From Runella slithyformis DSM 19594 (GTDB lineage: Bacteria; Bacteroidota; Bacteroidia; Cytophagales; Spirosomataceae), in the NCBI RefSeq assembly GCF_000218895.1, contig NC_015703.1, forward strand, positions 2,245,001 to 2,309,000: DNA of 64,000 bases. Reading direction: 5' to 3'. Positions 26,407 to 34,741 of this stretch are shown here, piece after piece. Position numbers and translations under genes: made by a program. The notes beneath the pieces were generated by a model, which was not told the origin of the DNA, searched no databases, and was given only the letters and a program-made list of their open reading frames with translations. Each line of letters opens with the position of its first letter. The first letter of the stretch is position 1.

Positions 26407-28764
26407 CTACTCGGTTTTTAAGGACTTGATCGGATTTATCAACGACGCCCGGATGGCTTGATAACTCACCGTCAATAAGGCAATAGTCACGGCAGCGATG
26501 GCGGCCAGGGCAAAGTACCACCACTCGATGTCGATGCGATAAGCGTATTTTTCGAGCCAGTTTTTGAGGAAATACCAGGCCACCGGAAACGCGATCAGCG
26601 TAGCGATCACTACCAATTTGATAAAATCCAGCGACAGCATTCCTACCAGATTGGTTACGCTTGCCCCCAATACTTTCCGAACGCCGATCTCTTTGGTACG
26701 TTGCTCCGCCGTAAAGGCCGCCAACCCAAACAGCCCAAGACACGAAATGAAAATGGCCAAAAACGCAAAGTAGTTAGCCAGTTTGTTGACCACATTTTCG
26801 CTTTTGTACAGGTTGGCGTATTCCTGATCGGCAAAAAGATACTTGAACGGAAAGTTGGGGTTGAATTTTTTAAAGGTCTTTTCGGTATTGGCGATCGCCT
26901 GCGGGGTTTTTCCGCCTTCGGCGCGAATGATAATTACGCCCCAATTCTCGGTTTTGGGTTGCAGGCGCAAAATGAGCGGTTCAATGGCCGAATGAAGCGT
27001 ATTGTAATGAAAGTCTTTCATGAGCCCTACGATGGTGCCTTTGCGGCCCCACATGGTCATTTCTTTGCCGACGGGATCTTTGTAGCCCATCTTTTTGGCG
27101 CTGGCCTCATTGATGATATAATTGGTGGTGTCGGTGCCGTACTGCTCGCTGAAATCGCGCCCGCCGATCAGTTGAATGCCCATGGTTTTGATGTAGTCGT
27201 ACGTGATGGCATTATTAGCAAACAATAACAACTGCGTCGTGTCTTTCCCCGGCCACTGAACCCCCTGGGTAGAGGAGCCTACTTCCAGCGGGTCGGACTG
27301 CGAGCAGGTCACGGATTTGATGCCCGGCTGACGCTGAAGCTCCTGCTTAAACGACGCAAAATTTTTCTGTAAATCCCCTTCCAACGGCATGTAGAGCAGA
27401 TTTTTGCGGTCGTAGCCGGCGTTCTTGGTCTGGAGATAATTGATCTGCTGATGCACGACGATCATCCCCACAATGAGGGTAATGGATAAGGCAAACTGAA
27501 AAACCACCAGCCCCTGACGGAAATAAGTGGCACCGGGCTTGAACTTCAGCGCCCCTTTCAATACCGTCACGGGATTGAGTGACGACATAAACAGGGCCGG
27601 GTAGCTGCCCGCCACTACGCCCGTCAGCAACGTTAATCCAACCAAAATCAGCAGAAAGCTTGGGTCGGTGAAGTTGAGGGTAAGGTCTTTTTCGGTCAGA
27701 AGATTAAAGGTTGGCAACAGCAAAAACACCAATACAATGGAGAAAAGCAACGCGCAGAAAGCGATCAAAATGGCTTCTCCCATAAACTGCCCGATCAAAA
27801 TCCCTTTCACCGCACCGATCACTTTCCGAACGCCCACTTCTTTGGCCCGTTTGACCGAGCGGGCCGTGGCCAGATTCATAAAATTGATGCAGGCAATGAG
27901 CAGGATCACGATGGCAATGATGGAAAAAATCCGAACGTAGTCAATTCGTCCGCCGTCCTGTTTACCCGAATCCCAGTTGGAATACAAATACGATTCCGGA
28001 TAGGATTGCAAAAACAGCTCGACATTGCTGTCTTTGTTTTTGGTCTTGATATAGCCCTTGATCTTGGCGTTGACTTTTGCCAACGACGCATTTTTGGACA
28101 GCATGACGTAGCAACGCGGCCCGTTATTGCCCCACTCGTTGGCCCATTGGTTGTTTTTGAGCCAACGGTCGAAACTCATCAGAAAGTCAAATTTCAGCGA
28201 CGTATTTTGGGGCAGGTCTTTCAATACGCCCGTCACCATCACGTCGTCTTTGTTGTCGATTCGAATGGATTTCCCCAACGGGTTTTGGTTGGGAAAATAC
28301 TTTTGGGCCAATTTTTTGGAAATAACCACTCCCTCGGGCTGTTTTAAGGCCGTTCGGGCGTCGCCCTGTTCGAGCTTAAAACTGAACATGGTCAGAAAGT
28401 CTCCCTGAACGTAGCGTCCCTTTTCTTTGTCAAAGGTATTGACCACCCTAAAAAGCGGCTGTTCTTCCCACAGCATTTGGCTGGCTTTTTCAATCTCAGG
28501 AATGTCTTTGACGATGTTTTCAGCCAAGATTCCCGGGGTAGAAGCATAGGTTTCGATCTTGCCGGAATAAAATTGGTTTTCCATGACCCGATAAAGGCGC
28601 GGACCGTTTTCATGAAAGGCATCCATGGCGACTTCGTCCTGCACCCAAAGCATGATCATCAGGCTGCAGGCCATTCCGAGGGCCAGGCCCATGATGTTGA
28701 TAAAACTGTACACTTTGTTTTTCCACAAATTGCGGAAAGCGATGGTAAGGTAATTGGTAAACAT
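26407..28764 (-). CDS. FtsX/MacB-type ABC transporter permease (third gene of adaptor-ATPase-permease unit)
   Basis: 785 residues. Helix 1 spans residues 16-42 (YSFINIMGLALGMACSLMIM). The first FtsX signature is AKEVGVRKVIGA and the second TKEIGVRKVLGA, and the end is INPIKSLKTE. Eight helices and two periplasmic domains are visible, with no nucleotide-binding domain. It lies 87 nt downstream of the ATPase at 28852 on the same strand, so these two with the adaptor at 30042 make a complete MacA-MacB-like set split over three polypeptides. An outer-membrane partner is encoded far away at 59264. Confidence 0.94.
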   Translation of the reverse strand: MFTNYLTIAFRNLWKNKVYSFINIMGLALGMACSLMIMLWVQDEVAMDAFHENGPRLYRVMENQFYSGKIETYASTPGILAENIVKDIPEIEKASQMLWEEQPLFRVVNTFDKEKGRYVQGDFLTMFSFKLEQGDARTALKQPEGVVISKKLAQKYFPNQNPLGKSIRIDNKDDVMVTGVLKDLPQNTSLKFDFLMSFDRWLKNNQWANEWGNNGPRCYVMLSKNASLAKVNAKIKGYIKTKNKDSNVELFLQSYPESYLYSNWDSGKQDGGRIDYVRIFSIIAIVILLIACINFMNLATARSVKRAKEVGVRKVIGAVKGILIGQFMGEAILIAFCALLFSIVLVFLLLPTFNLLTEKDLTLNFTDPSFLLILVGLTLLTGVVAGSYPALFMSSLNPVTVLKGALKFKPGATYFRQGLVVFQFALSITLIVGMIVVHQQINYLQTKNAGYDRKNLLYMPLEGDLQKNFASFKQELQRQPGIKSVTCSQSDPLEVGSSTQGVQWPGKDTTQLLLFANNAITYDYIKTMGIQLIGGRDFSEQYGTDTTNYIINEASAKKMGYKDPVGKEMTMWGRKGTIVGLMKDFHYNTLHSAIEPLILRLQPKTENWGVIIIRAEGGKTPQAIANTEKTFKKFNPNFPFKYLFADQEYANLYKSENVVNKLANYFAFLAIFISCLGLFGLAAFTAEQRTKEIGVRKVLGASVTNLVGMLSLDFIKLVVIATLIAFPVAWYFLKNWLEKYAYRIDIEWWYFALAAIAAVTIALLTVSYQAIRASLINPIKSLKTE

Positions 28765-28851
28765 GGCTGTATGAGTTTCGGGTATAGCGTAAAAGGCAGA
28801 GGAACGTTGCCCTATGCCTTTATATACCCTGTTTATATGGAAAAGACGTAC

Positions 28852-29529
28852 TTATACGCGCATTTTCTCGGTCACCACTTTACCGTCAAACAAATTGACG
28901 ATACGGTGCGCAAACCCGGCATCGTACGGTGAGTGGGTCACCATGATGATGCTGGTGCCTTCATCGTTGAGTTGCGAAAGGAGTTTCATGACCTCTTCGC
29001 CGTTGGCCGAGTCCAGGTTTCCCGTAGGCTCATCCGCCAGGATCAGTTTAGGCTTGGCCACTACCGCACGGGCAATGGCGGTCCGCTGTTGCTGTCCCCC
29101 GGAGAGTTGCTGCGGAAAGTGATTGCGGCGGTGCATGATGTTCATGCGTGTCAGTACCGTTTCGACCATTTCCTTGCGCTGGTCGGCGGGTACTTTGAGG
29201 TACAGCAGCGGAAGTTCGACGTTTTCATACACGGTCAGTTCGTCGATGAGGTTGAAGCTCTGGAACACGAATCCGATGTTTCCTTTACGCAATTGCGCCC
29301 GTTGACGTTCCGACAGCTTGGCTACCTCGGTGCCGTGGAAATCGTAGCTGCCTTCGCTGGGATTATCCAAAAGCCCCAAAATGTTAAGGAGCGTGGACTT
29401 GCCGCAGCCGGAAGGGCCCATGATGGCGACAAATTCGCCGTCTTTTACTTCCAAATCAATTCCGTTCAGGGCTGTTGTTTCAACTTCTTCGGTAGTGAAG
29501 ATTTTCTGGAGGTTAGCTGTTTTTATCAT
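28852..29529 (-). CDS. MacB/LolD-type ABC transporter ATP-binding protein
   Basis: 225 residues, one nucleotide-binding domain. Walker A is GPSGCGKST near residues 38-46, the signature motif is LSGGQQQRTAIARA, Walker B is [12 protein letters not shown], and the switch His is in MVTHSPYDA. The [19 protein letters not shown] block is typical of the MacB/LolD/FtsE group that works with FtsX-type permeases. It should energise the permease encoded next (26407) and perhaps other permeases in the region, which have no ATPase of their own. The frame upstream is broken from the adaptor by the inverted gene at 29617. Confidence 0.95.
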   Translation of the reverse strand: MIKTANLQKIFTTEEVETTALNGIDLEVKDGEFVAIMGPSGCGKSTLLNILGLLDNPSEGSYDFHGTEVAKLSERQRAQLRKGNIGFVFQSFNLIDELTVYENVELPLLYLKVPADQRKEMVETVLTRMNIMHRRNHFPQQLSGGQQQRTAIARAVVAKPKLILADEPTGNLDSANGEEVMKLLSQLNDEGTSIIMVTHSPYDAGFAHRIVNLFDGKVVTEKMRV

Positions 29530-29562
29530 TGTGTTATTTTGGAAAATGGAAAATCGGAAAAA

Positions 29563-29572
29563 GGAACACGGA
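29563..29572. repeat. GGAACACGGA repeat, left flank of the four-helix-bundle gene
   Basis: GGAACACGGA; its complement TCCGTGTTCC occurs at 30031-30040 on the other side of the gene, with a second partial copy CGTGTTCCG at 30010. Same core as the hairpin at 18056. Confidence 0.6.
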
Positions 29573-29616
29573 TTTCACTATTTTGCGCTGCTTTTTCACA
29601 TTATCAATTAATTTAA

Positions 29617-29979
29617 ATGGCTGCAATTCAAAAATTTGAAGATCTAACAGTTTGGCAAATGGGTCTTGCTTTAGCAATAGATGTTTATAATACCCTTGCC
29701 GACTGTAAAGATTATGGACTTTGTGACCAGATGCAACGTTCATCTGTATCAATTCCCTCCAATATTGCTGAAGGCTTTGAAAGAGAATACAATAAAGAAT
29801 TCATCCGTTTTTTAAAGGTTTCCAAAGGGTCTGCGGGCGAACTGAGAACTCAAATCTATATTGCAATCGGCATTGGTATCATTGACAACGAAACGGGAGA
29901 AATTCTGCTTGACAAAAGCCGACATATATCGTCTATGCTTAGGAACTTGATTAAAGTCAGAGAAACCAAATTCTCTTAA
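29617..29979 (+). CDS. Four-helix-bundle protein of the 23S rRNA intervening-sequence (IVP) family
   Basis: 120 residues. The family pattern is clear: FEDLTVWQMGLALAIDVYN, then DQMQRSSVSIPSNIAEGFER, EFIRFLKVSKGSAGELRTQ, and a last helix LRNLIKVRE. These proteins form pentameric four-helix bundles. They were first seen inside insertions of 23S rRNA genes, but free-standing copies are common and their function is unknown. Here the gene sits on the opposite strand between the adaptor (30042) and the ATPase (28852) of what should be one operon. It is flanked by inverted copies of GGAACACGGA. Confidence 0.92.
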   Translation: MAAIQKFEDLTVWQMGLALAIDVYNTLADCKDYGLCDQMQRSSVSIPSNIAEGFEREYNKEFIRFLKVSKGSAGELRTQIYIAIGIGIIDNETGEILLDKSRHISSMLRNLIKVRETKFS

Positions 29980-30009
29980 TTGCTAAGGTAATTATGTGTT
30001 CTCACTTTT

Positions 30010-30040
30010 CGTGTTCCGTTCTTCCCTAATTCCGTGTTCC
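30010..30040. repeat. Two CGTGTTCCG repeats, right flank of the four-helix-bundle gene
   Basis: CGTGTTCCG at 30010-30018 and TCCGTGTTCC at 30031-30040, inverted relative to 29563. The second ends one base before the stop codon of the adaptor gene. Confidence 0.6.
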
Positions 30041-30041
30041 G

Positions 30042-31349
30042 TTATTTCAATTCCAATACCTCTTTATCACCAAAGTTTGCGTAGCTGCTGGTGATCACTT
30101 TTTCCCCTGCCTGCAGGCCTTCCAGGACTTCGTAGTATTCCGGATTTTTACGGCCCAGGGTGATGTTACGCTTGATGGCGCGCTTGCCGCTGTTGTCCAG
30201 TACGTACACCCAGTTGCCGCCCGTATCGGAGAAGAACCCGCCCACCGGCAAAAGCAGCGCTTTTTCTGCCTTCCCTAATTCCAGTCGAATCGGCGTAGAC
30301 TGGCCGCGCTTGATGCCTTCGGGCGTGCCTTTCGGAAAACTCATGTCTACTTCAAAACGGCCGTTCTTCACTTCCGGATAAATACGGGTGATGGTCAGCG
30401 GATGGTCTTTTCCATTGAACTCAAAACTACCGCCCAATCCGACAAAGATCCGCGATACATAGTGCTCGTCAATGGCTACCCGCATCTTGAATCCGTTGAG
30501 GTCGTCGATCTGTCCGATGTTTTGTCCCTGACTGATGTTGGAGCCTACTTCTACGTCGATGGAAGAGAGCAATCCGCCCACCGGGGCTTTCACCACGAGG
30601 TTGTCGAGGGTTTGACGCCACAGGTCTACGTTGCGTTGGGTGCGTAAAAGGGTTCCCTCAAGCTGCGCGATCTGCATTTTGGCGTTTTCTTCCTGGTACG
30701 TCTGCGACTCGGTTTCGATTTCCTTTTGTTTCACCAGCAATTCATAATCGCGTTTTGACTTCAGGAAGTCGGATTCAGGAATGACCTTGTCTTTGTACAG
30801 CTTCTGATTACGTTCGTAAGTATCTTTTGCCTGGTCAATCTTAAATTCCAATTCATTAAGAGTGCGGCGAATATTGAAGCGTGCCACTTTCAGTTGCTGA
30901 CGGGTATTTTGCAGGTCGTTGACCAATCGGCTGGCTTCCGTTTCCGATTGCAGGAAGTTGAGTTTCAGGTTTTGGTTTTCCAGCTTCAAAAGTACCTGTC
31001 CCTGCGAGACCATACTGCCGCCTTCCACGATTTTTTCCCGCACGTATCCGCCCACGATGGCATCCAAACGGATGATCTTGAGCGGCTGTACAACACCGGT
31101 CACGACGATGAATTCGTCAAACGAACCGGTAGAAACGGCCGAGACCGTCAGTTTTTCGGCTTCTACGTTTAGTTTGGAGCGTTTATCTGAAAAGAATAAT
31201 TGATACACGATAAAGGCAATCAGGGCGCCGCCGCCGGCAAAGATGGCAATGCGTTGGGTATTCCAAAACTTCTTTTTACGGACGCGGTCCATGGAGCCTT
31301 GACCTTGAGCGTTGTTGGTTTGACCGATGATCGGATTCTTTACTTCCAT
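30042..31349 (-). CDS. HlyD/MacA-type periplasmic adaptor subunit
   Basis: 435 residues. A cytoplasmic N-terminus of about 30 residues is followed by one membrane helix (IAIFAGGGALIAFIVYQLFF). The biotinyl-lipoyl half (VVTGVVQPLKIIRLDAIVGG, VREKIVEGGSMVSQGQVLLKLE) precedes a long alpha-hairpin coiled coil (about 120-230), the second lipoyl half (VVKAPVGGLLSSIDVEVGSN), a beta-barrel and a C-terminal MP domain. Such adaptors bridge an inner-membrane ABC permease and a TolC channel. It heads a unit with ATPase 28852 and permease 26407. Its sigma54-like promoter and dyad lie at 31463-31571, shared with the divergent regulator genes. Confidence 0.94.
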   Translation of the reverse strand: MEVKNPIIGQTNNAQGQGSMDRVRKKKFWNTQRIAIFAGGGALIAFIVYQLFFSDKRSKLNVEAEKLTVSAVSTGSFDEFIVVTGVVQPLKIIRLDAIVGGYVREKIVEGGSMVSQGQVLLKLENQNLKLNFLQSETEASRLVNDLQNTRQQLKVARFNIRRTLNELEFKIDQAKDTYERNQKLYKDKVIPESDFLKSKRDYELLVKQKEIETESQTYQEENAKMQIAQLEGTLLRTQRNVDLWRQTLDNLVVKAPVGGLLSSIDVEVGSNISQGQNIGQIDDLNGFKMRVAIDEHYVSRIFVGLGGSFEFNGKDHPLTITRIYPEVKNGRFEVDMSFPKGTPEGIKRGQSTPIRLELGKAEKALLLPVGGFFSDTGGNWVYVLDNSGKRAIKRNITLGRKNPEYYEVLEGLQAGEKVITSSYANFGDKEVLELK

Positions 31350-31465
31350 TGGTAGTATGCTGATAAATGAATGAGTGATTTGGTAAATGCAGCCGGGAGT
31401 TGATAACGCTCAGACTCCTTACGGCTTTATTTTCGAATGGCTGTATGTGTCTGCGGAGTATTCTG

Positions 31466-31481
31466 CCAATACCCGTGCCGG
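31466..31481 (-). promoter_or_regulatory. sigma54-like promoter of the adaptor-ATPase-permease unit
   Basis: Minus strand CCGGCACGGGTATTGG: a full GGCACG -24 block and TTGG at the -12 position (GG in place of GC). The edge of the dyad at 31535 is 56 bp away. The leader to the ATG at 31349 would be about 105 nt. Confidence 0.6.
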
Positions 31482-31534
31482 AAACATAAGTTATTGGTTA
31501 TGAATGCTTTGGTATTGAATGTGAAATTTAAAAT

Positions 31535-31571
31535 TGTCCGAAAACGGACATGGATTGTACGGCTTTGGACA
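31535..31571. promoter_or_regulatory. Tandem dyad UAS, copy 4, in a divergent control region
   Basis: TGTCCG-AAAA-CGGACA (perfect, 31535-31550), 5-nt spacer TGGAT, TGTACG-GCTT-TGGACA. Centres 21 bp apart. It lies 56 bp from the -24 element of the leftward adaptor unit and 55 bp from that of the rightward regulator genes. One enhancer could therefore serve both and give the regulator autocontrol. Confidence 0.85.
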
Positions 31572-31623
31572 AGAATAAAAAGAGTGGTTTATCTTAACGA
31601 TTGATAATGAGGTATTTTGTATT

Positions 31624-31639
31624 TTGGCACTCTTATTGG
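31624..31639 (+). promoter_or_regulatory. sigma54-like promoter of the regulator-kinase pair
   Basis: TTGGCAC-TCTTA-TTGG: perfect TTGGCAC -24 block, with GG at the -12 position rather than GC. 55 bp from the dyad edge and 75 nt ahead of the ATG at 31714. Confidence 0.6.
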
Positions 31640-31713
31640 GTAAATGTACAAAGACTGCTCAAAGAATTGTATTTTACCGAAATTACCAATCAGCTCATTT
31701 ACAAATCTTTCAA

Positions 31714-33084
31714 ATGCTTACAGCCAAACTATTGATTGTTGACGACGATGTCGACGTTTTGAGTGCCGCCAAGTTGTTGCTCAAACGACATTTCAGTCAG
31801 GTGGATATTGAAAAAAATCCTCAGCGTATTCCCTTTTTAGTTACCAACGGCAACTACGACGCCATTCTGTTGGACATGAATTTCACCCGCGATGTCATCA
31901 GCGGCAAAGAGGGCTTTGATTGGCTGGATCGTATCTTAGATACTGACCCGCTGGCTGTGGTAGTGCTTTTTACCGCCTTCGGCGACGTTGAAATGGCGGT
32001 GCGGGCCATGAAAGCCGGTGCGATGGACTTTGTACTGAAGCCTTGGGAAAACGATAAACTGCTGGCAACCATGCAGGCTGCCGTACACAAAAGAGCCGAT
32101 AATAAAGCCAAGGCAGGGATCAACCCTCCTGCCCAAGCCAATAAACCGGCGGCGGGGCGTTCCTTGCCGCAGGCCAATTTCGTGGCTTCGAGCGCCGTCA
32201 TGCAGCAACTGTATGCCACCGCCGAGCGGGTGGCCGTGACGGATGCCACGGTGCTGGTATTGGGAGAGAACGGAACGGGAAAAAGCGATCTGGCGCAACT
32301 TATCCATCAAAAATCCAACCGGGCCGATAAACCCTTTGTCATTGTAGATCTGGGAGCCATTCCCGAAAGTCTATTTGAAAGTGAGCTTTTTGGTCACGTC
32401 AAAGGGGCGTTTACGGATGCCAAAGAAGACCGCGCCGGACGCTTTGAGGAAGCCCACGGCGGAACGCTGTTTCTGGATGAGATCGGTAATTTATCCCTGC
32501 CCATGCAGGCCAAACTTCTGACCGTACTTCAAAACCGAACCGTGACGCGCGTCGGCTCCAATAAAACCAAACAGATCGACGTCCGTATCATCTGCGCGAC
32601 CAATCAGCCCATCGGACAAATGGTGGCCGACCGGACCTTTCGTCAGGATCTGCTCTACCGCATCAATACCATAGAACTGCGCATTCCGCCGCTGCGCGAG
32701 CGCCCCGAAGACATCGTGCCGCTGACGGAGCTTTTCCTCAAACAATACCGGCATCAATACAAACGCGTGGTCACGACCCTGAGTGCGGCGTTGGTTAAGC
32801 AACTGCAGCGTTATCATTGGCCGGGCAACGTTCGCGAATTGCGCAGCGCTGTAGAGCGCGCGGTGATTCTGGCTCAACAAAATACCTTACAACCGGAAGA
32901 CTTCTTTCAAAATGCGTTTACCGAAACCTCTCAGTTTACGGAAACCTATCAGTTGGAAGAAATGGAAAAACAGCTGATTGTGAAAGCCATGAAAAAATAC
33001 AACGGAAACATCACCGAAGTGGCCAAAGAGCTGGGGCTTTCGCGACAGGCATTGTACCGTAGAATGGAAAAATACGGGCTATGA
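31714..33084 (+). CDS. NtrC-family sigma54-dependent response regulator
   Basis: 456 residues from [15 protein letters not shown]. The frame is open 30 codons further up, but the receiver domain fixes this start. The receiver (1-125) has the acid pocket DDD at 10-12, phospho-acceptor Asp54 (AILLDMNF) and Lys109 in VLKPW. The AAA+ domain (about 160-390) has Walker A GENGTGKS at 184-191, the sigma54-contact loop as GAFTDA (231-236; canonical GAFTGA), and Walker [12 protein letters not shown] Fis-type helix-turn-helix ends the protein ([20 protein letters not shown]). It overlaps the kinase gene by 4 nt (ATGA). It is the likely binder of the tandem dyads. Confidence 0.95.
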   Translation: MLTAKLLIVDDDVDVLSAAKLLLKRHFSQVDIEKNPQRIPFLVTNGNYDAILLDMNFTRDVISGKEGFDWLDRILDTDPLAVVVLFTAFGDVEMAVRAMKAGAMDFVLKPWENDKLLATMQAAVHKRADNKAKAGINPPAQANKPAAGRSLPQANFVASSAVMQQLYATAERVAVTDATVLVLGENGTGKSDLAQLIHQKSNRADKPFVIVDLGAIPESLFESELFGHVKGAFTDAKEDRAGRFEEAHGGTLFLDEIGNLSLPMQAKLLTVLQNRTVTRVGSNKTKQIDVRIICATNQPIGQMVADRTFRQDLLYRINTIELRIPPLRERPEDIVPLTELFLKQYRHQYKRVVTTLSAALVKQLQRYHWPGNVRELRSAVERAVILAQQNTLQPEDFFQNAFTETSQFTETYQLEEMEKQLIVKAMKKYNGNITEVAKELGLSRQALYRRMEKYGL

Positions 33085-34409
33085 AACACTTCTCAATCGG
33101 GATTCTATGGCGGGTTTTCTGGCTCGTCCTCAGTCTTTGCGCATTGCTCTACTTTGTGCCGGATGAGCAATGGGTGCTGTCGGCGCTAATGGCGTTTATG
33201 AGCGCCCTCGCGATATTCCAACTGTATTATTACACCACCGGCACCAATCGAAAACTGGCGCGCTTTTTTGAGTCCGTGCGTTACTCTGATTTTGCCGTAA
33301 AATTTCGTTCAGACGATAAAATGGGCGAAAGTTTTCGGGAGATCAACCAGCAGTTCAATGAAGTGCTGGAGGCGTTTCGCATTGCCCGCGCCGAAAAAGA
33401 AGCCAATCTCCAATACCTGAATACCATCGTGCAGCACATCAGCACGGGGCTCATCAGCTTTGGCAGCGACGGCCGCGTGGAGCTGGTCAACAGCGCGGCA
33501 CTTAAAATGTTGGGGATCTATCGCCTGCGCCAGCTCGACGACCTGCGCGAGCCGCATCCGCAGCTTTTTACGCTGATTGCCACGCTGCGAACGGGCGTAC
33601 GACAGCTCTACCAAACCTCCGACGATGAGTCGCTGTCGGTACAGGCTACGCAGATTCAGCTGCGCGGCAAGGTGCTGCGTATTTTGGTGCTGCAAAATAT
33701 TCAGACCGAACTCCAGCAAAAAGAAATTGAGGCTTGGCAAAACCTGACGCGGGTATTGCGTCACGAGATCATGAATTCGCTCACGCCGATCTTATCGTTG
33801 GTCGGTACCATGAAGGAGATCGTGCAGTTGGATATTGCACCCGTTGTGCCCGATAACGAAGGCGTGCAGGACTTAACGGAAGCTTTGCAGACGCTGCAAA
33901 AACGCAGTGCCGGTATTATTCAGTTTGTCAATGCGTACCGTGATTTTACGACGTTGCCCAAACCGATGTTTGTTGAAATGCCTGCCCGCGAACTCCTCGG
34001 CGGCGTGCTTCAATTATTCCAGAAAAGTTTGCAGGAAGCATCCGTCAAATCGACCTTGTCCATTGTGCCCGAATCATTGGTGATTACGGCAGATGCCGAC
34101 CAGATTGAACAGGTGCTGATCAATTTGGTCAAAAATGCCTGTGAAGCCCTTCAGGGGCAGCCGAACGGACTGCTCACGATTCGGGCTTATTCGGACATGA
34201 ATCAGCGGGTCTATATCGAGGTGACCGACAACGGACAGGGCATTGAGCCGGAAGCGCTGGAGCGGATCTTTATTCCGTTTTATACCACCAAAAAGACGGG
34301 TTCGGGGATCGGTCTGAGCCTTTCGCGTCAAATTCTGCAACAGCACGGCGGGCAGCTCAGTGTGACCTCTGAGGTAGGAAAAGGCACTACGTTCGTGATT
34401 GTTTTGTAA
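33081..34409 (+). CDS. NtrY-like membrane sensor histidine kinase
   Basis: 442 residues. Two N-terminal helices (about 8-25 and 30-50) with almost no periplasmic loop are followed by a linker and a PAS-like region (VQHISTGLISFGSDGRVELV). The HisKA-like H-box is VLRHEIMNSLTP with His near 228. The ATPase has N-box NLVKNACEAL, G1 VTDNGQGI and G2 GSGIGLSLS. The short loop suggests sensing in or near the membrane rather than in the periplasm. It is cotranscribed and translationally coupled (ATGA overlap) with the regulator at 31714, its presumed partner. The signal is unknown; envelope or membrane stress is an inference from the exporter targets. Confidence 0.94.
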   Translation: MKHFSIGILWRVFWLVLSLCALLYFVPDEQWVLSALMAFMSALAIFQLYYYTTGTNRKLARFFESVRYSDFAVKFRSDDKMGESFREINQQFNEVLEAFRIARAEKEANLQYLNTIVQHISTGLISFGSDGRVELVNSAALKMLGIYRLRQLDDLREPHPQLFTLIATLRTGVRQLYQTSDDESLSVQATQIQLRGKVLRILVLQNIQTELQQKEIEAWQNLTRVLRHEIMNSLTPILSLVGTMKEIVQLDIAPVVPDNEGVQDLTEALQTLQKRSAGIIQFVNAYRDFTTLPKPMFVEMPARELLGGVLQLFQKSLQEASVKSTLSIVPESLVITADADQIEQVLINLVKNACEALQGQPNGLLTIRAYSDMNQRVYIEVTDNGQGIEPEALERIFIPFYTTKKTGSGIGLSLSRQILQQHGGQLSVTSEVGKGTTFVIVL

Positions 34410-34430
34410 AGATGCCCGCAGCGTCTTTAC
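34406..34430. terminator. Terminator between kinase and DUF952 genes
   Basis: GTAAAGATGC-CCGCA-GCGTCTTTAC, one G-T pair in the stem, followed by AAGATTTTTC. It overlaps the stop codons of the kinase and the convergent gene. Confidence 0.7.
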
Positions 34431-34741
34431 AAGATTTTTCCTTCTTTTTTCAGCCAGCCCAACTCAACGATTGCTTCTGAATTAATAGGGCCGTACACGT
34501 GCGGAAACAGCTCAGTGCCGTTGGGCGCAGGCTCGTACAACAGGGGCGATGTAAGCCTGGACTCGTCGATGTGCATCAACAGCAGGTTGGCTGTGCCGCC
34601 GTAATACCGTTCCAGCACGCCCGCTATTTGTGTCTGCGTGCTGCAATGAATAAACGTTTCAGTATCAAACGTTTCACTTTTATAGGACGGCGCGTATTCA
34701 AAAGGGGCCCATTGCTCGGGCGTAACAATGTGGTAGATCAT
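34427..34741 (-). CDS. DUF952 family protein
   Basis: 104 residues, normal length. Family features are the opening IYHIVTPEQW, the middle FIHCSTQTQIAGVLERYY, and the end LFPHVYGPINSEAIVELG. The fold is related to ADP-ribosyl transferases, and the biochemical role is unknown. The start overlaps the stop of the upstream TerC gene by 4 nt, so the two are translationally coupled. Confidence 0.9.
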   Translation of the reverse strand: MIYHIVTPEQWAPFEYAPSYKSETFDTETFIHCSTQTQIAGVLERYYGGTANLLLMHIDESRLTSPLLYEPAPNGTELFPHVYGPINSEAIVELGWLKKEGKIL

